Below, one piece after another: positions 1 through 8,134 of a stretch of 64,000 bases of DNA. Each line of letters opens with the position of its first letter. Positions within the stretch are counted from its first letter, which is position 1. The stretch covers positions 577,298 to 641,297 of the forward strand of contig NZ_SSSQ01000002.1 in the NCBI RefSeq assembly GCF_009469765.1. Reading direction: 5' to 3'. This stretch comes from Dechloromonas hortensis (lineage in GTDB: Bacteria > Pseudomonadota > Gammaproteobacteria > Burkholderiales > Rhodocyclaceae). The position numbers and the translations under genes are program-made. The notes beneath the pieces were generated by a model. It did not search any database. It was not told the DNA's origin and saw only the letters and a program-made list of their open reading frames with translations.

Positions 1-117
1 GCGGCGAGCGACGCGCCGATCATCGCCGACGGTTTTTCCTGCCGTCACCAGATCCTCGACGGCACCGGCCGCCAGGCGATGCACGTCGCTACGCTGCTGC
101 AGCGCGCGCTAGCGTGA
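1..117 (+). CDS. C-terminal end of an FAD-linked oxidase / Fe-S reductase-type protein (partial)
   Basis: An open frame enters from the left edge and ends with TGA at 115-117, giving 38 residues. The ending contains ADGFSCRHQI and GTGRQAMHVATLL. That pattern resembles the extreme C-terminus of large bacterial FAD-linked oxidases fused to a cysteine-rich CCG domain (D-2-hydroxyacid dehydrogenase or YdiJ type). Only the tail is visible, so the assignment rests on one short motif. The last 29 bases overlap the 3' end of the convergent hemerythrin gene. Confidence 0.5.
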   Translation, partial: AASDAPIIADGFSCRHQILDGTGRQAMHVATLLQRALA

Positions 118-541
118 ACGGCTTTTCCGGATCGTAGAGGCTGGACGACACCTGTTGCAGGTCGCGGCCGAGGTTCAGGTCTTCTTCGCGGATATGCCGT
201 TCAAACCAGTATTCGATATAGCGCAGGACGCCGAAGACATCGATTTTTTGGTGATGCACCTCGTCGATGGCCTTGGCGATGGACTTGAGCATCATTTGGT
301 GCTTGCGGGCATGGGCGGAAAAAATCAGCCCGTTTTCGCCGGCCAGGCGCTCTTCGGTGGCGCAATGCTCGCGCAACTGGTTCATCAAAGCCTCGGCCTC
401 GGCCAGCGGCAGGTCCGTGGTGTCGAGACAGAGCTCTTTGAGTGCGGCTAACCGGGAGAAGAGGGCGGCATGCTGGTCGTCAATTTCCTGAATATTGACG
501 ACCAGGGCGCTGGGCAGGAAGGCAGCGGTTTCTTGGTTCAT
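89..541 (-). CDS. Bacteriohemerythrin
   Basis: A 150-residue single-domain hemerythrin with a complete di-iron ligand set by pattern: His24, His59 with Glu63 (HxxxE), His77 with His81 (HxxxH), and His115 with Asp120 (HxxxxD). Such proteins bind O2 reversibly and serve in O2 delivery or sensing in microaerobic bacteria. I chose the ATG at 541 because AAGGAG lies 7 nt upstream; an in-frame upstream ATG at 562 lacks such a site. The 3' end overlaps the convergent gene at 1-117. An O2-binding role near O2-sensitive nif genes is plausible but is inference. Confidence 0.85.
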   Translation of the reverse strand: MNQETAAFLPSALVVNIQEIDDQHAALFSRLAALKELCLDTTDLPLAEAEALMNQLREHCATEERLAGENGLIFSAHARKHQMMLKSIAKAIDEVHHQKIDVFGVLRYIEYWFERHIREEDLNLGRDLQQVSSSLYDPEKPFTLARAAAA

Positions 542-670
542 CAATGGCTCCTTTTCAGTCAACGGGCGAGTTCCGGTCGTGCGATGGCAAGTTCTGATTC
601 TCCAGTATAGAGATCGGACGACAAATTGCCAGGTGAAAAAAATGCCATTCGAACATTTATGCCGCTGTGT

Positions 671-1786
671 TCAGGCGGGGGCCTTGCCGGTTGCCAGAAT
701 TGTCTCGCCTTTCGACGGCGAGTAGCGATTCTTCAGGCGGAGAAAAGGTTTTTCGAAAAAATGATAGGAAAGCGGCGCGACCAGCACCAGCAGTGCGAGG
801 CCGATCCCCGGGGACGGCGGCCAGATCTGACCGGGGACACGATCGGGGCCGGTGTCGAGGAAAAGGCCCTGATACATGTAGATGCCGTAGGAAATCAGCC
901 CGATGTACTTGAGCGGCGGAAACTCCAGACCCTTGGCCAGGCGGCTGTCCTGGTTGAAGTAGAGCCAGGTCAGGGCCAGTGCGATGCCGATGGTGCGCAG
1001 AAAATGAGCCCCGATGTTGTGCAGGAACCACGAGTCGCCCGTCAGATACAGTGAGTTGGCGTAAAACAGGGCGGCGAGGGCCAGGCAGGCCGGATGTTGG
1101 GCCAGCCGGCGGGCCGTTCGGGCAGTCCGCTGGCTGCCGATCAGGAGGGCGCTCAGGCAGCCGATGGCGATGGCGTAGCCAGCGATGAAGGACCAGCGCT
1201 CGACGAAATAGCCGGCCGCCAGGCCTGCCCTGACCAGATAGAGATGTAGGAGCGGGGCGCTGACGATGAAAGTCAGGAGCAGCCCGAGCAGGGCGAATCG
1301 GTATTGGCCGAAGAGCAGCAGAAAGACCGTGGGCCAGACCAGATAGAAGTGTTCTTCGACGGCCAGCGACCAGGTGTGGCCGATCAAGGAGGTGTAGATG
1401 TCGGTCGGGATGAAGTTGTAGGAGTAGATGTAGGCGTAGAACAGCGAATCCCACGAGGTGAGATTGGGCACGGCGATGTGGAGCAGGCTGACGACGATCA
1501 GAAAAAGTATGTAGAGCGGGAAGATCCGCAGTGTCCGGCGCAGGATGAAATGCCGGATCGAGATGCTGCTCGTGTGATTGAACTCGTTGATCAGCAGCGT
1601 CGTGATCAGGAAGCCCGACAGCACGAAGAAGGCCAGGACGCCGGTGCCGCCATGGATCATCGGAAGTATTGCCGGGGGGAGCAGCTTCTGCTCAAGCAGC
1701 GCGCCAAACACCCCGAGATGGGTCAGCACGACGGCAATCACCGCCAGCCCGCGTATTCCGTCGAATCCTTTGATCGTCCTGTGCAT
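671..1786 (-). CDS. Acyltransferase family 3 membrane protein
   Basis: A 371-residue integral membrane protein of the acyltransferase_3 (OafA/YrhL) family. The N-terminus shows the family hallmark DGIRGLAVIAVVLTHLG, with the conserved His in the first membrane segment, followed by about ten hydrophobic segments and a cytoplasmic tail. Members O-acylate surface polysaccharides or similar cell-envelope acceptors; the substrate cannot be told from sequence. I chose the ATG at 1786, with GGAG motifs just upstream, over an in-frame start 75 bases earlier, because the family hallmark begins six residues after it. It lies alone between the hemerythrin and nifA genes and has no evident functional link to them. 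Confidence 0.75.
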   Translation of the reverse strand: MHRTIKGFDGIRGLAVIAVVLTHLGVFGALLEQKLLPPAILPMIHGGTGVLAFFVLSGFLITTLLINEFNHTSSISIRHFILRRTLRIFPLYILFLIVVSLLHIAVPNLTSWDSLFYAYIYSYNFIPTDIYTSLIGHTWSLAVEEHFYLVWPTVFLLLFGQYRFALLGLLLTFIVSAPLLHLYLVRAGLAAGYFVERWSFIAGYAIAIGCLSALLIGSQRTARTARRLAQHPACLALAALFYANSLYLTGDSWFLHNIGAHFLRTIGIALALTWLYFNQDSRLAKGLEFPPLKYIGLISYGIYMYQGLFLDTGPDRVPGQIWPPSPGIGLALLVLVAPLSYHFFEKPFLRLKNRYSPSKGETILATGKAPA

Positions 1787-1991
1787 GGCGCCACACTCCG
1801 TCTCCCGGGTTGTCGAGTTCCGCCTTGTTTGGTCGGCAGCAGGGGGCAGTGTGCACCGCAAGCATGCGGTTTCGAATACCGGTTTTTAGGGATTTATGGC
1901 GAATATCGGGCTTTGGCGCTGTCCGCGACAACTCTCCTTCGTCTTTGCCGCTGTTCGCCTGGCCAGTAGGCAAACAGCGGCGAATGACGGC

Positions 1992-3632
1992 TCAGAACTG
2001 CTTGACCTCGATATTCAGGGTCTGGATCCGGTAGGCGATCTGGCGCGGCGTCATGCCGAGGATGCGGGCCGCCTTGGCCTGCACCCAGCCCGCCTGTTCG
2101 AGGGCGGCGATGACCCGTTCCTTTTCCGACAGGTTGGGATCGTCGATATCCACTTCGGACAGCGCGCCGGGCGTCGTTCCGGAAAGTGGGCTGAAAACCG
2201 GGTTGACCGCCGGATTGGCCAGGCTGCGCTGGGCGCGTGGCGGCGTCCGCTCACGGGCGCTCGGAAAGCGGATCAGATCGACGTCGATCTTGCCGTCTTC
2301 GGAGAGGACGGCGGCGCGCTCCAGGCAGTTTTCCAGTTCGCGGACATTGCCCGGCCAGTCGTGATTGGCCAGCCGGCGTTGCGCCATGTCAGTCAGGCTC
2401 AGCTTGCGTTTCTGATCGTTGCCGATCTTGCCGAGCAGGTGGCGGGCAATTTCCGGGATGTCCTCGATCCGCTCGCGCAGCGGCGGCAGGAAGAGGGGCA
2501 TGACGTTCAGGCGGTAGAACAAATCCTCGCGGAAATCGCCCATATCGACGGCGGTTTCCAGATCGCGGTGGGTGGCGGCGATGATCCGCACATCGACCTT
2601 GATCGTCTTGCTGCCGCCGACCCGCTCGAATTCGCCTTCCTGCAGGATGCGCAGCAGCTTGGCCTGGAAGGGGGCCGAGACTTCGCCGATTTCGTCGAGG
2701 AACAGCGTGCCGCCATGGGCCTGCTCGAAACGCCCCTTGCGCGACTCGACGGCGCCGGTGAAGGCGCCGCGTTCGTGGCCGAAGAGTTCCGATTCGAGCA
2801 GGTTTTCCGGCAGCGCCGCACAGTTCAGGCGCACCATCGCATTCCTGGCGCGCGGCGAGTTGTAGTGGATGGCGTTGGCGATCAGCTCCTTGCCGGTGCC
2901 GGTTTCGCCGCGGATCAGCACTGTGGTGTTCCACTTGGCGACCAAGCGGGCCTGATCGAAAACGCGTCGCATCACCGCCGAGCGGCCGACCATGCTGTCG
3001 AAGCCGAACTGGTGGCGGACGGTGCGGCGCAGCAAGTCGCGCTCTTCGAGCAGGGTCGATTTTTCCTGCGCCACTTCGAGCGACAGGCGCAGGCTCTGGC
3101 CGATCAGGTTGGCGACCATTTCGACGAACTGGGCGCGCTCTTCGAGCAGGCCGTCCTCCGGTCCTTCCGGCTGGACGGCGAGGACGCCCTGCAGGTTGCC
3201 GCCGACCTTGATCGGCACGGCGATGAAGGGCAGTTCAGGGTCATAAAGCTGGGTTCGGTTCAGGAAGCGCGGCTCGTCGGCGACGCGCGGCAGCTTGATG
3301 GTGCGTGGTTTTTCTAGGATCAGACCGATCACCCCTTCGCCCGGGCCGTACTGGGCGTCGTCCGAGTTCGGGCCGTCCGGGTTGTAGATGGTGTGGATGG
3401 CCAGCTTGCCGGTCTCGGCGTCGACGACACCGATCAGGCCGCGGCTCAGGCCGGCTTCGTCGTGCAGGACGCGCAGCACGTCGCGCAGCGTCTCATTGAA
3501 GGCAAGCGAGCGGCTGAGGACGCGGCTGACCGCGTACAAAGCGGCGAGCAGCAGGATGTTCAACTCATGTGTTCGGCAGTAGCCGTTGGCCGGAACGCAC
3601 TCGTCTGCGGAATGGATGATGTGTTCGTGCAT
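1992..3632 (-). CDS. nifA: Nif-specific transcriptional activator NifA
   Basis: A 546-residue sigma-54 enhancer-binding protein that activates nif promoters. An N-terminal GAF domain (about 40-185) precedes an AAA+ domain with Walker A GETGTGKE, the sigma-54 contact loop GAFTGA and WPGNVRELEN, and a C-terminal Fis-type helix-turn-helix (about 500-546, ARILGMTPRQIAYRI). After the AAA+ domain there is no C-x4-C linker of the kind found in O2-sensing alphaproteobacterial NifA. That matches the class controlled by NifL, whose gene lies 18 nt upstream in the same operon. Likely targets in this window are the three TGT-N10-ACA sites at 5320, 16877 and 22521. Confidence 0.95.
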   Translation of the reverse strand: MHEHIIHSADECVPANGYCRTHELNILLLAALYAVSRVLSRSLAFNETLRDVLRVLHDEAGLSRGLIGVVDAETGKLAIHTIYNPDGPNSDDAQYGPGEGVIGLILEKPRTIKLPRVADEPRFLNRTQLYDPELPFIAVPIKVGGNLQGVLAVQPEGPEDGLLEERAQFVEMVANLIGQSLRLSLEVAQEKSTLLEERDLLRRTVRHQFGFDSMVGRSAVMRRVFDQARLVAKWNTTVLIRGETGTGKELIANAIHYNSPRARNAMVRLNCAALPENLLESELFGHERGAFTGAVESRKGRFEQAHGGTLFLDEIGEVSAPFQAKLLRILQEGEFERVGGSKTIKVDVRIIAATHRDLETAVDMGDFREDLFYRLNVMPLFLPPLRERIEDIPEIARHLLGKIGNDQKRKLSLTDMAQRRLANHDWPGNVRELENCLERAAVLSEDGKIDVDLIRFPSARERTPPRAQRSLANPAVNPVFSPLSGTTPGALSEVDIDDPNLSEKERVIAALEQAGWVQAKAARILGMTPRQIAYRIQTLNIEVKQF

Positions 3633-3650
3633 GCTGTTCTCGTCTTGTTC

Positions 3651-5180
3651 TTAGATCGGGTCGCCGTCGAGGCGGAATTCGACGATCGCCGCGCAGCCGC
3701 CGCTCGGGCTTTCTTCAAGGTCGATGATGCCGCCGTGGTCGGCCACCACCTGCTGGGCGCGCGACAGGCCGGTGCCGATATGGCGGCCGCTGCCGTTCTT
3801 GGCCGTGAAGAAAGGCTCGAAAGCCTTGTGTCGCCAGTCCGGCGGAATGCCGGGGCCGCTGTCGAGCACCGAAACGATGATGCAGTCGTGGTCGACCGCG
3901 CTGGTCAGGCTCAATTCCCGACGCTTCCAGCCCTTGATGTTCATTGCTTCGATGGCGTTATCGACCAGGGCCTTGAACAGCATGCGCAGTTGCAGCGGTC
4001 GGCCGAGGATAGCCGGCAGGGTGGCGGCCGGCTGCCAGTCGACGACGATGCCGGCGGCGAGCAGGCGCGGCGTGCAGATTTCCAGCACGTCACGGAGGAT
4101 TTCGTTGAGATTGATGCTGACGACGATTTCCTGCGGGCTTTGCGGAATGACTTGGCGCAGCGCTTCCATGTGCTCGCGACTAGCCGCCAGCGCCTGCGTC
4201 AGCACGCCGGCACTGGCCGGGTCGCGCCGTTGCAGTACCGAGGCGGCCGAAGCCATCACGTTCATCGGCTCTTCCAGCCGGAAAATGGCGGCCGACAGCC
4301 CCTCGCGGATCGCCGCGGTACGTTCCTCGTCGGCCAGCACCGCCTGCAGGGCAGCGGCCCGGGCCCGTTCCTGTTCCTCGCGCAGGGAGCTGATGTCGGC
4401 GATGGCGAGCAGCAGGCCGGGCTGGCCCTCGGCGCAGAAATAGCTGTCGGCGCAGTCGCTGTGCATGTCGATCAGCGAGGCGCTGACCGACAGCCAGCGC
4501 GGCCGCCCGGCGGCGCGGTCGATGCGCGCTTCGCGGTTGGTAAAGCTGCATTTCTCCGGTGTTTCAGCCAGTGTCCTGGCCCAGGCCGGCAACAGGCTGT
4601 CGAGCAGCGTGTGGGCCGGTTCCTTCAGGTGCAGGTCGCTGACCAGCTTCTTGTATTCCTGGTTGTCGAGGACCAGGCGGCCGTTCCGGTCGAGCAGTGC
4701 GAAGGCCATCGGCGCCGCATCGACGACCGACTCGATCAGGTGTTTCTGGTTGCGGACGACGCGTTCCAGGCGGTGCATCTCGGTCACGTCGCGATGCATG
4801 CCGAGGAAGTGCGTGGTCTTGCCTGTGCTGTCGACGACCGGCGAGATGGTCAGTTCGGCCAGGTAGAGATCGCCGTCCTTCTTGCGGTTGAGCAGCTTGC
4901 CCGACCACGGCCGCTGGCTCGACAGTTCGCCCCACATCGTCCGGTAGAGCTCGTCGGGCGTCGTGTGGTTGGAGAGTACCGCTTCGTTCTGGCCGATGAT
5001 TTCATCCGCCGCGTAACCGGTGACGCGGGTGAAGGCTTCGTTGGCAAACAGGATGTTCGCCTTGGGGTCGGTGATCGAGATCGCCAGGTCGGCCTGGTCT
5101 ACCGCCTGGCGGTAGGCTTCGGATGGCAGCTCTGTTTTCTGCTGAACAGTGGGCGCCGGGGCGCGGTTAACAGCCGACAT
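3651..5180 (-). CDS. nifL: Nitrogen fixation negative regulator NifL
   Basis: A 509-residue redox and nitrogen-status sensor that inhibits NifA. It has an N-terminal PAS domain (about 25-140, flavin-binding in characterised NifL), a second PAS domain (about 145-250), a helical region, and a GHKL ATPase-like domain with N-box VDNAIEAMN and G-box DSGPGIP. The region where a histidine kinase H-box would sit (LEEPMNVMAS) has no phosphorylatable His, as in Azotobacter-type NifL, which acts by protein contact rather than phosphotransfer. CAGGAG lies 7 nt before the ATG. It is first in the nifLA operon and divergent from rnfA. Confidence 0.93.
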   Translation of the reverse strand: MSAVNRAPAPTVQQKTELPSEAYRQAVDQADLAISITDPKANILFANEAFTRVTGYAADEIIGQNEAVLSNHTTPDELYRTMWGELSSQRPWSGKLLNRKKDGDLYLAELTISPVVDSTGKTTHFLGMHRDVTEMHRLERVVRNQKHLIESVVDAAPMAFALLDRNGRLVLDNQEYKKLVSDLHLKEPAHTLLDSLLPAWARTLAETPEKCSFTNREARIDRAAGRPRWLSVSASLIDMHSDCADSYFCAEGQPGLLLAIADISSLREEQERARAAALQAVLADEERTAAIREGLSAAIFRLEEPMNVMASAASVLQRRDPASAGVLTQALAASREHMEALRQVIPQSPQEIVVSINLNEILRDVLEICTPRLLAAGIVVDWQPAATLPAILGRPLQLRMLFKALVDNAIEAMNIKGWKRRELSLTSAVDHDCIIVSVLDSGPGIPPDWRHKAFEPFFTAKNGSGRHIGTGLSRAQQVVADHGGIIDLEESPSGGCAAIVEFRLDGDPI

Positions 5181-5238
5181 GGACTTGCTCCTGAGTAGTA
5201 CGTTGGGCGGGTTGCGGTAGTTCCTTGTGTCTGGTTAA

Positions 5239-5254
5239 AGCAGCTTCCGTGCCT
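5239..5254 (-). promoter_or_regulatory. Candidate sigma-54 (-24/-12) promoter of nifLA
   Basis: On the minus strand this reads AGGCACGGAAGCTGCT, with the GG and GC doublets exactly 12 bases apart (consensus TGGCACG-N4-TTGCW, mismatches at the first base and the first T of TTGC). A start about 12 bases downstream would give a leader of roughly 50 nt before nifL. The NifA site at 5320-5335 lies about 65 bases upstream. Confidence 0.55.
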
Positions 5255-5319
5255 TTTGCCGAATGACCAGACGGCGGCGGCCAGCCGTCAGGCTTTCGGG
5301 GCAAATGCGACGAAATTTC

Positions 5320-5335
5320 TGTCGCGTTTGCGACA
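5320..5335. promoter_or_regulatory. NifA upstream activator sequence between nifL and rnfA
   Basis: TGTCGCGTTTGCGACA is a perfect TGT-N10-ACA palindrome, the NifA binding consensus. It lies between the two facing sigma-54 promoter matches, about 65 bases from the nifL element and 86 bases from the rnfA element, so one site could serve both directions. Confidence 0.8.
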
Positions 5336-5421
5336 TTGCGCTACTCCTGGTTTTGCCCTGTTTTGGTGCGTCGACCGCCGGAGCGTGCATCGATGCGGGT
5401 TTGCCGGGTGTTCGCCCGGTT

Positions 5422-5437
5422 TGGCACGGCTTGTGCA
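5422..5437 (+). promoter_or_regulatory. Candidate sigma-54 (-24/-12) promoter of rnfA operon
   Basis: TTGGCACGGCTTGTGC places the -24 GG at 5423-5424 and the -12 GC at 5435-5436, exactly 12 bases apart, with TGGCAC fully conserved. It sits 37 bases before the rnfA ATG and downstream of the NifA site at 5320. Confidence 0.75.
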
Positions 5438-5473
5438 GTGAAGGCGGCAGGTCAACTCGAACTCCTTACCGCC

Positions 5474-6052
5474 ATGAGCGAATTTATCCTGCTGCTTCTC
5501 TCCACTGCGCTGGTCAATAACGTGGTGTTGATCAAGTTCCTCGGCCTCTGCCCGGTGATGGGCGTGTCGAAGAGCGTCGACAGCGCCTTCGGCATGGGCC
5601 TGGCCACCACCTTCGTCATCACGCTCGCCGCCGGTGCCTCGTGGATGCTCGACAACTGGTTGCTCGCCCCGTTCGGCCTGGGCTACCTGCGCATCCTGAC
5701 CTTTATCCTGGTCATCGCCGCCGTCGTCCAATTCACCGAGATGTTCATCAAGAAGGCCAGCCCCGGCCTTTACCAGTCGCTCGGCATCTACCTGCCGCTG
5801 ATCACCACCAACTGCGCCGTGCTCGGCGTTGCGCTGCTCAACGTCGAACAGAAGTTCAGCCTGTTCAAGAGCCTGCTCTACGGTTTCGGCTCGGCGCTCG
5901 GCTTCACCATCGTGCTGCTCATCTTCGCCGGCCTGCGCGAACGGGTGGCGCTGGCCCGCGTGCCCGCCGCCTTCGCCGGGGCGCCGATCGCCTTCATCAC
6001 CATCAGCCTGCTCGCGCTGTCCTTCATGGGCTTCTCGGGCCTCAACGTTTAA
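5474..6052 (+). CDS. rnfA: Electron transport complex subunit RnfA
   Basis: A 192-residue inner-membrane subunit of the Rnf complex, which couples an ion gradient to electron transfer between NADH and ferredoxin or flavodoxin. The start [18 protein letters not shown] and the segments around GLCPVMGVS and [12 protein letters not shown] are typical of RnfA/NqrE, with about six membrane helices. I chose the ATG at 5474 because the family begins here; in-frame upstream codons precede the sigma-54 promoter. The ribosome binding site is poor. It leads the operon, and rnfB begins 11 nt after its stop. Confidence 0.95.
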   Translation: MSEFILLLLSTALVNNVVLIKFLGLCPVMGVSKSVDSAFGMGLATTFVITLAAGASWMLDNWLLAPFGLGYLRILTFILVIAAVVQFTEMFIKKASPGLYQSLGIYLPLITTNCAVLGVALLNVEQKFSLFKSLLYGFGSALGFTIVLLIFAGLRERVALARVPAAFAGAPIAFITISLLALSFMGFSGLNV

Positions 6053-6063
6053 GGGGAGAAACG

Positions 6064-6591
6064 ATGATCGCCGCCATTCTTAGTCTGACCATTCTCGGTG
6101 CCGCGCTCGGTATCATCCTTGGCGTTGCCAACAAGTTCCTGCAGGTCGAAGGCAACCCGCTGGTCGACGAACTGATCGCCATGATGCCCGGCTCCAACTG
6201 CGGGCAATGCGGTTTCCCCGGCTGTTCCGGCGCCGCCTCGGCGATTGCCGATGGTTCCGCGTCGCCGGCCTGCTGCCCGCCGGGCGGCAAGACACTGGCG
6301 ACGGCGATTGCCGCCAAGCTCGGCATCACCATCGACCTTTCGGCCCTGGCCGATGATGGTCCGAAGATCGCCACAGTGGCTGAAGAGCTGTGCATCGGCT
6401 GCTGCCGGTGCAGCAAAGTCTGTCCGACCGATGCCATCCTCGGTGCCGCCAAGCAGATCCACAACGTGCTGCGCGAAGCCTGTACCGGCTGCAGCAGTTG
6501 CGTCGAAAAATGCCCGACCGAGGCGCTGGTCATGACGCCGGTGCCGGTCACCCTGCAACACTGGGTCATGCCCAAACCTCTTGCCGCGTGA
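6064..6591 (+). CDS. rnfB: Electron transport complex subunit RnfB
   Basis: A 175-residue iron-sulfur subunit. An N-terminal membrane helix (about 1-25) is followed by the Fe-S domain with CGQCGFPGC plus a further Cys pair, and by two 4Fe-4S ferredoxin motifs, CIGCCRCSKVCP and CTGCSSCVEKCP. RnfB is thought to exchange electrons with the soluble ferredoxin or flavodoxin. AAGGGGAG lies just before the ATG. It is shorter than some Rnf homologues because nothing follows the second ferredoxin motif except a short Pro-rich tail. Confidence 0.94.
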   Translation: MIAAILSLTILGAALGIILGVANKFLQVEGNPLVDELIAMMPGSNCGQCGFPGCSGAASAIADGSASPACCPPGGKTLATAIAAKLGITIDLSALADDGPKIATVAEELCIGCCRCSKVCPTDAILGAAKQIHNVLREACTGCSSCVEKCPTEALVMTPVPVTLQHWVMPKPLAA

Positions 6592-6598
6592 GATCACC

Positions 6599-8134
6599 AT
6601 GGGATTCATGAACCTCTTCAAGCACTTCCTCGGTAACGACTGGGGCGTGCATCCGGCCGACCACAAGCACCCGGCCGCCGCTGCACCGACCCGCAAGCTG
6701 CCGATTCCGCCGCGGCTCCATCTGATGTTGTCGCAGCACGTCGGGGCGCCGTCGCGGCCAGTCGTGCTGGTTGGTCAGAAGGTGAAGAAGGGCGAGCTGA
6801 TCGCCGCAGCCCACGGCAATATCTCGGCGCCGCTGCATGCCTCGACCTCCGGCACGATCAGCGCCATCGGCGAAATCACCGCGCCGCATACCTCCGGTTT
6901 GCCCGGCATGGCGATTTCGATCGATAGCGACGGTGAAGATGCCTGGCTGGACAGCGAGCCGGTCGCCGATCCCTTTGCCCTGAGCCCCGAGGAAATCGCC
7001 AATCGCGTCGCGGCGGCCGGGGTGGTCGGGTTGGGGGGAGCGACCTTCCCCTCATCGGTCAAGCTCAACCTTGGGCGCCGTTCGAAAATCGACACGCTGA
7101 TCATGAACGGCAGCGAGTGCGAACCCTATCTTTCCTGCGACGATCGCCTGATGCGCGACCGCGCCGCCGATATCGTGACCGGCATCCGGCTGATGCTGAT
7201 CTCGACCGGCGCCCAGGTCGCCAAGGTCGGTATCGAGGACAACAAGCCGGAAGCGATTGCCGCGATGCAGGAGGCGGCGGCGCGCTTCGACAAGGTCAGC
7301 ATCGTGCCGGTGCCGGCTCGTTATCCGATGGGATCCGACCGCCAGTTGATCGTCGAACTGACTGGCCGCGAGGTGCCGTCCGATGCCCGTGCCGCCGATG
7401 TCGGCGTGATCGTTCATAACGTCGGCACCGCCTACGCGGTACAGCAGGCTGTCTGTCTCGGCCGGCCGCTGGTCAGCCGGCTGATGACGCTGAACGGCGG
7501 GGCGGCGGCGATGCCCGGCAATTACGAGGTGCCGCTCGGTACCTTGATCAGCGATCTGGTGGCCTTCACTGGCGGCCTCAAGACTTCGGCTGCCAAGCTG
7601 GTGATGGGCGGCCCGATGATGGGCACCGTGCTGCCGCATCTGCGGGTGCCGGTGATCAAGGGCACCAGCGGCATTCTGCTGCTCGATGCCGGCGAGGCGG
7701 CGGAACTGGAGCCGGAGGCCTGCATCCGTTGCGGCAGTTGCGTCAAGGCCTGCCCGATGGGGCTGCTGCCGCTCGAAATGAGCGCCCGCATCCGCAACGA
7801 CGACATGGATGCCGCGGTCGATCTCGGGCTTTCCGATTGCATCGCCTGCGGCTGCTGCGCCTACGTCTGTCCATCGCACATCCCGTTGGTCCAGTATTTC
7901 TATCACGCCAAGGGCGAACTCTCGGCGCGGCAGCGCACCCAGTTGCGTACCGAGGCAACCAAGAAACTCGCCACCCAACGCCAGGAACGGCTGGAGCGCG
8001 AAGCCCGTGAAAAGGCCGAGGCTGCCGCCAAGCGCAAGGCGGAACGGGCCGCGCAACAGGCGGCTGCTGCGGCGGCAGCCCAGGCAACCACCACTGCTAC
8101 GGTCGACACCGTAAAACAAGGAGAATCGGCATGA
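6599..8134 (+). CDS. rnfC: Electron transport complex subunit RnfC
   Basis: A 511-residue peripheral subunit with the NADH/FMN-binding fold and two 4Fe-4S clusters. The clusters are at about residues 374-390 (CIRCGSCVKACP) and 413-428 (CIACGCCAYVCP). The C-terminal 70 residues are a highly charged Ala/Lys/Glu-rich helix, common in RnfC. I chose the ATG at 6599, seven nt after the rnfB stop, because MGFMNLFKHF starts the conserved N-terminus. The stop overlaps the rnfD ATG by 4 bases, which suggests translational coupling. Confidence 0.94.
   Translation: MGFMNLFKHFLGNDWGVHPADHKHPAAAAPTRKLPIPPRLHLMLSQHVGAPSRPVVLVGQKVKKGELIAAAHGNISAPLHASTSGTISAIGEITAPHTSGLPGMAISIDSDGEDAWLDSEPVADPFALSPEEIANRVAAAGVVGLGGATFPSSVKLNLGRRSKIDTLIMNGSECEPYLSCDDRLMRDRAADIVTGIRLMLISTGAQVAKVGIEDNKPEAIAAMQEAAARFDKVSIVPVPARYPMGSDRQLIVELTGREVPSDARAADVGVIVHNVGTAYAVQQAVCLGRPLVSRLMTLNGGAAAMPGNYEVPLGTLISDLVAFTGGLKTSAAKLVMGGPMMGTVLPHLRVPVIKGTSGILLLDAGEAAELEPEACIRCGSCVKACPMGLLPLEMSARIRNDDMDAAVDLGLSDCIACGCCAYVCPSHIPLVQYFYHAKGELSARQRTQLRTEATKKLATQRQERLEREAREKAEAAAKRKAERAAQQAAAAAAAQATTTATVDTVKQGESA

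Noticed and set aside
1896..3317. Long open frame on the + strand opposite nifA (about 470 codons)
   Set aside because: It is the GC-rich antisense shadow of nifA. It has no family motif and the minus strand shows a complete NifA.
1992..3632. O2-sensing NifA with the inter-domain cysteine motif
   Set aside because: The linker after the AAA+ domain lacks the C-x4-C motif and nifL is present, so this is the NifL-controlled type.
3393..5198. Open frame of about 600 codons on the + strand across nifL
   Set aside because: It is antisense to nifL and has low-complexity Arg/Val/Asp composition typical of shadow frames.
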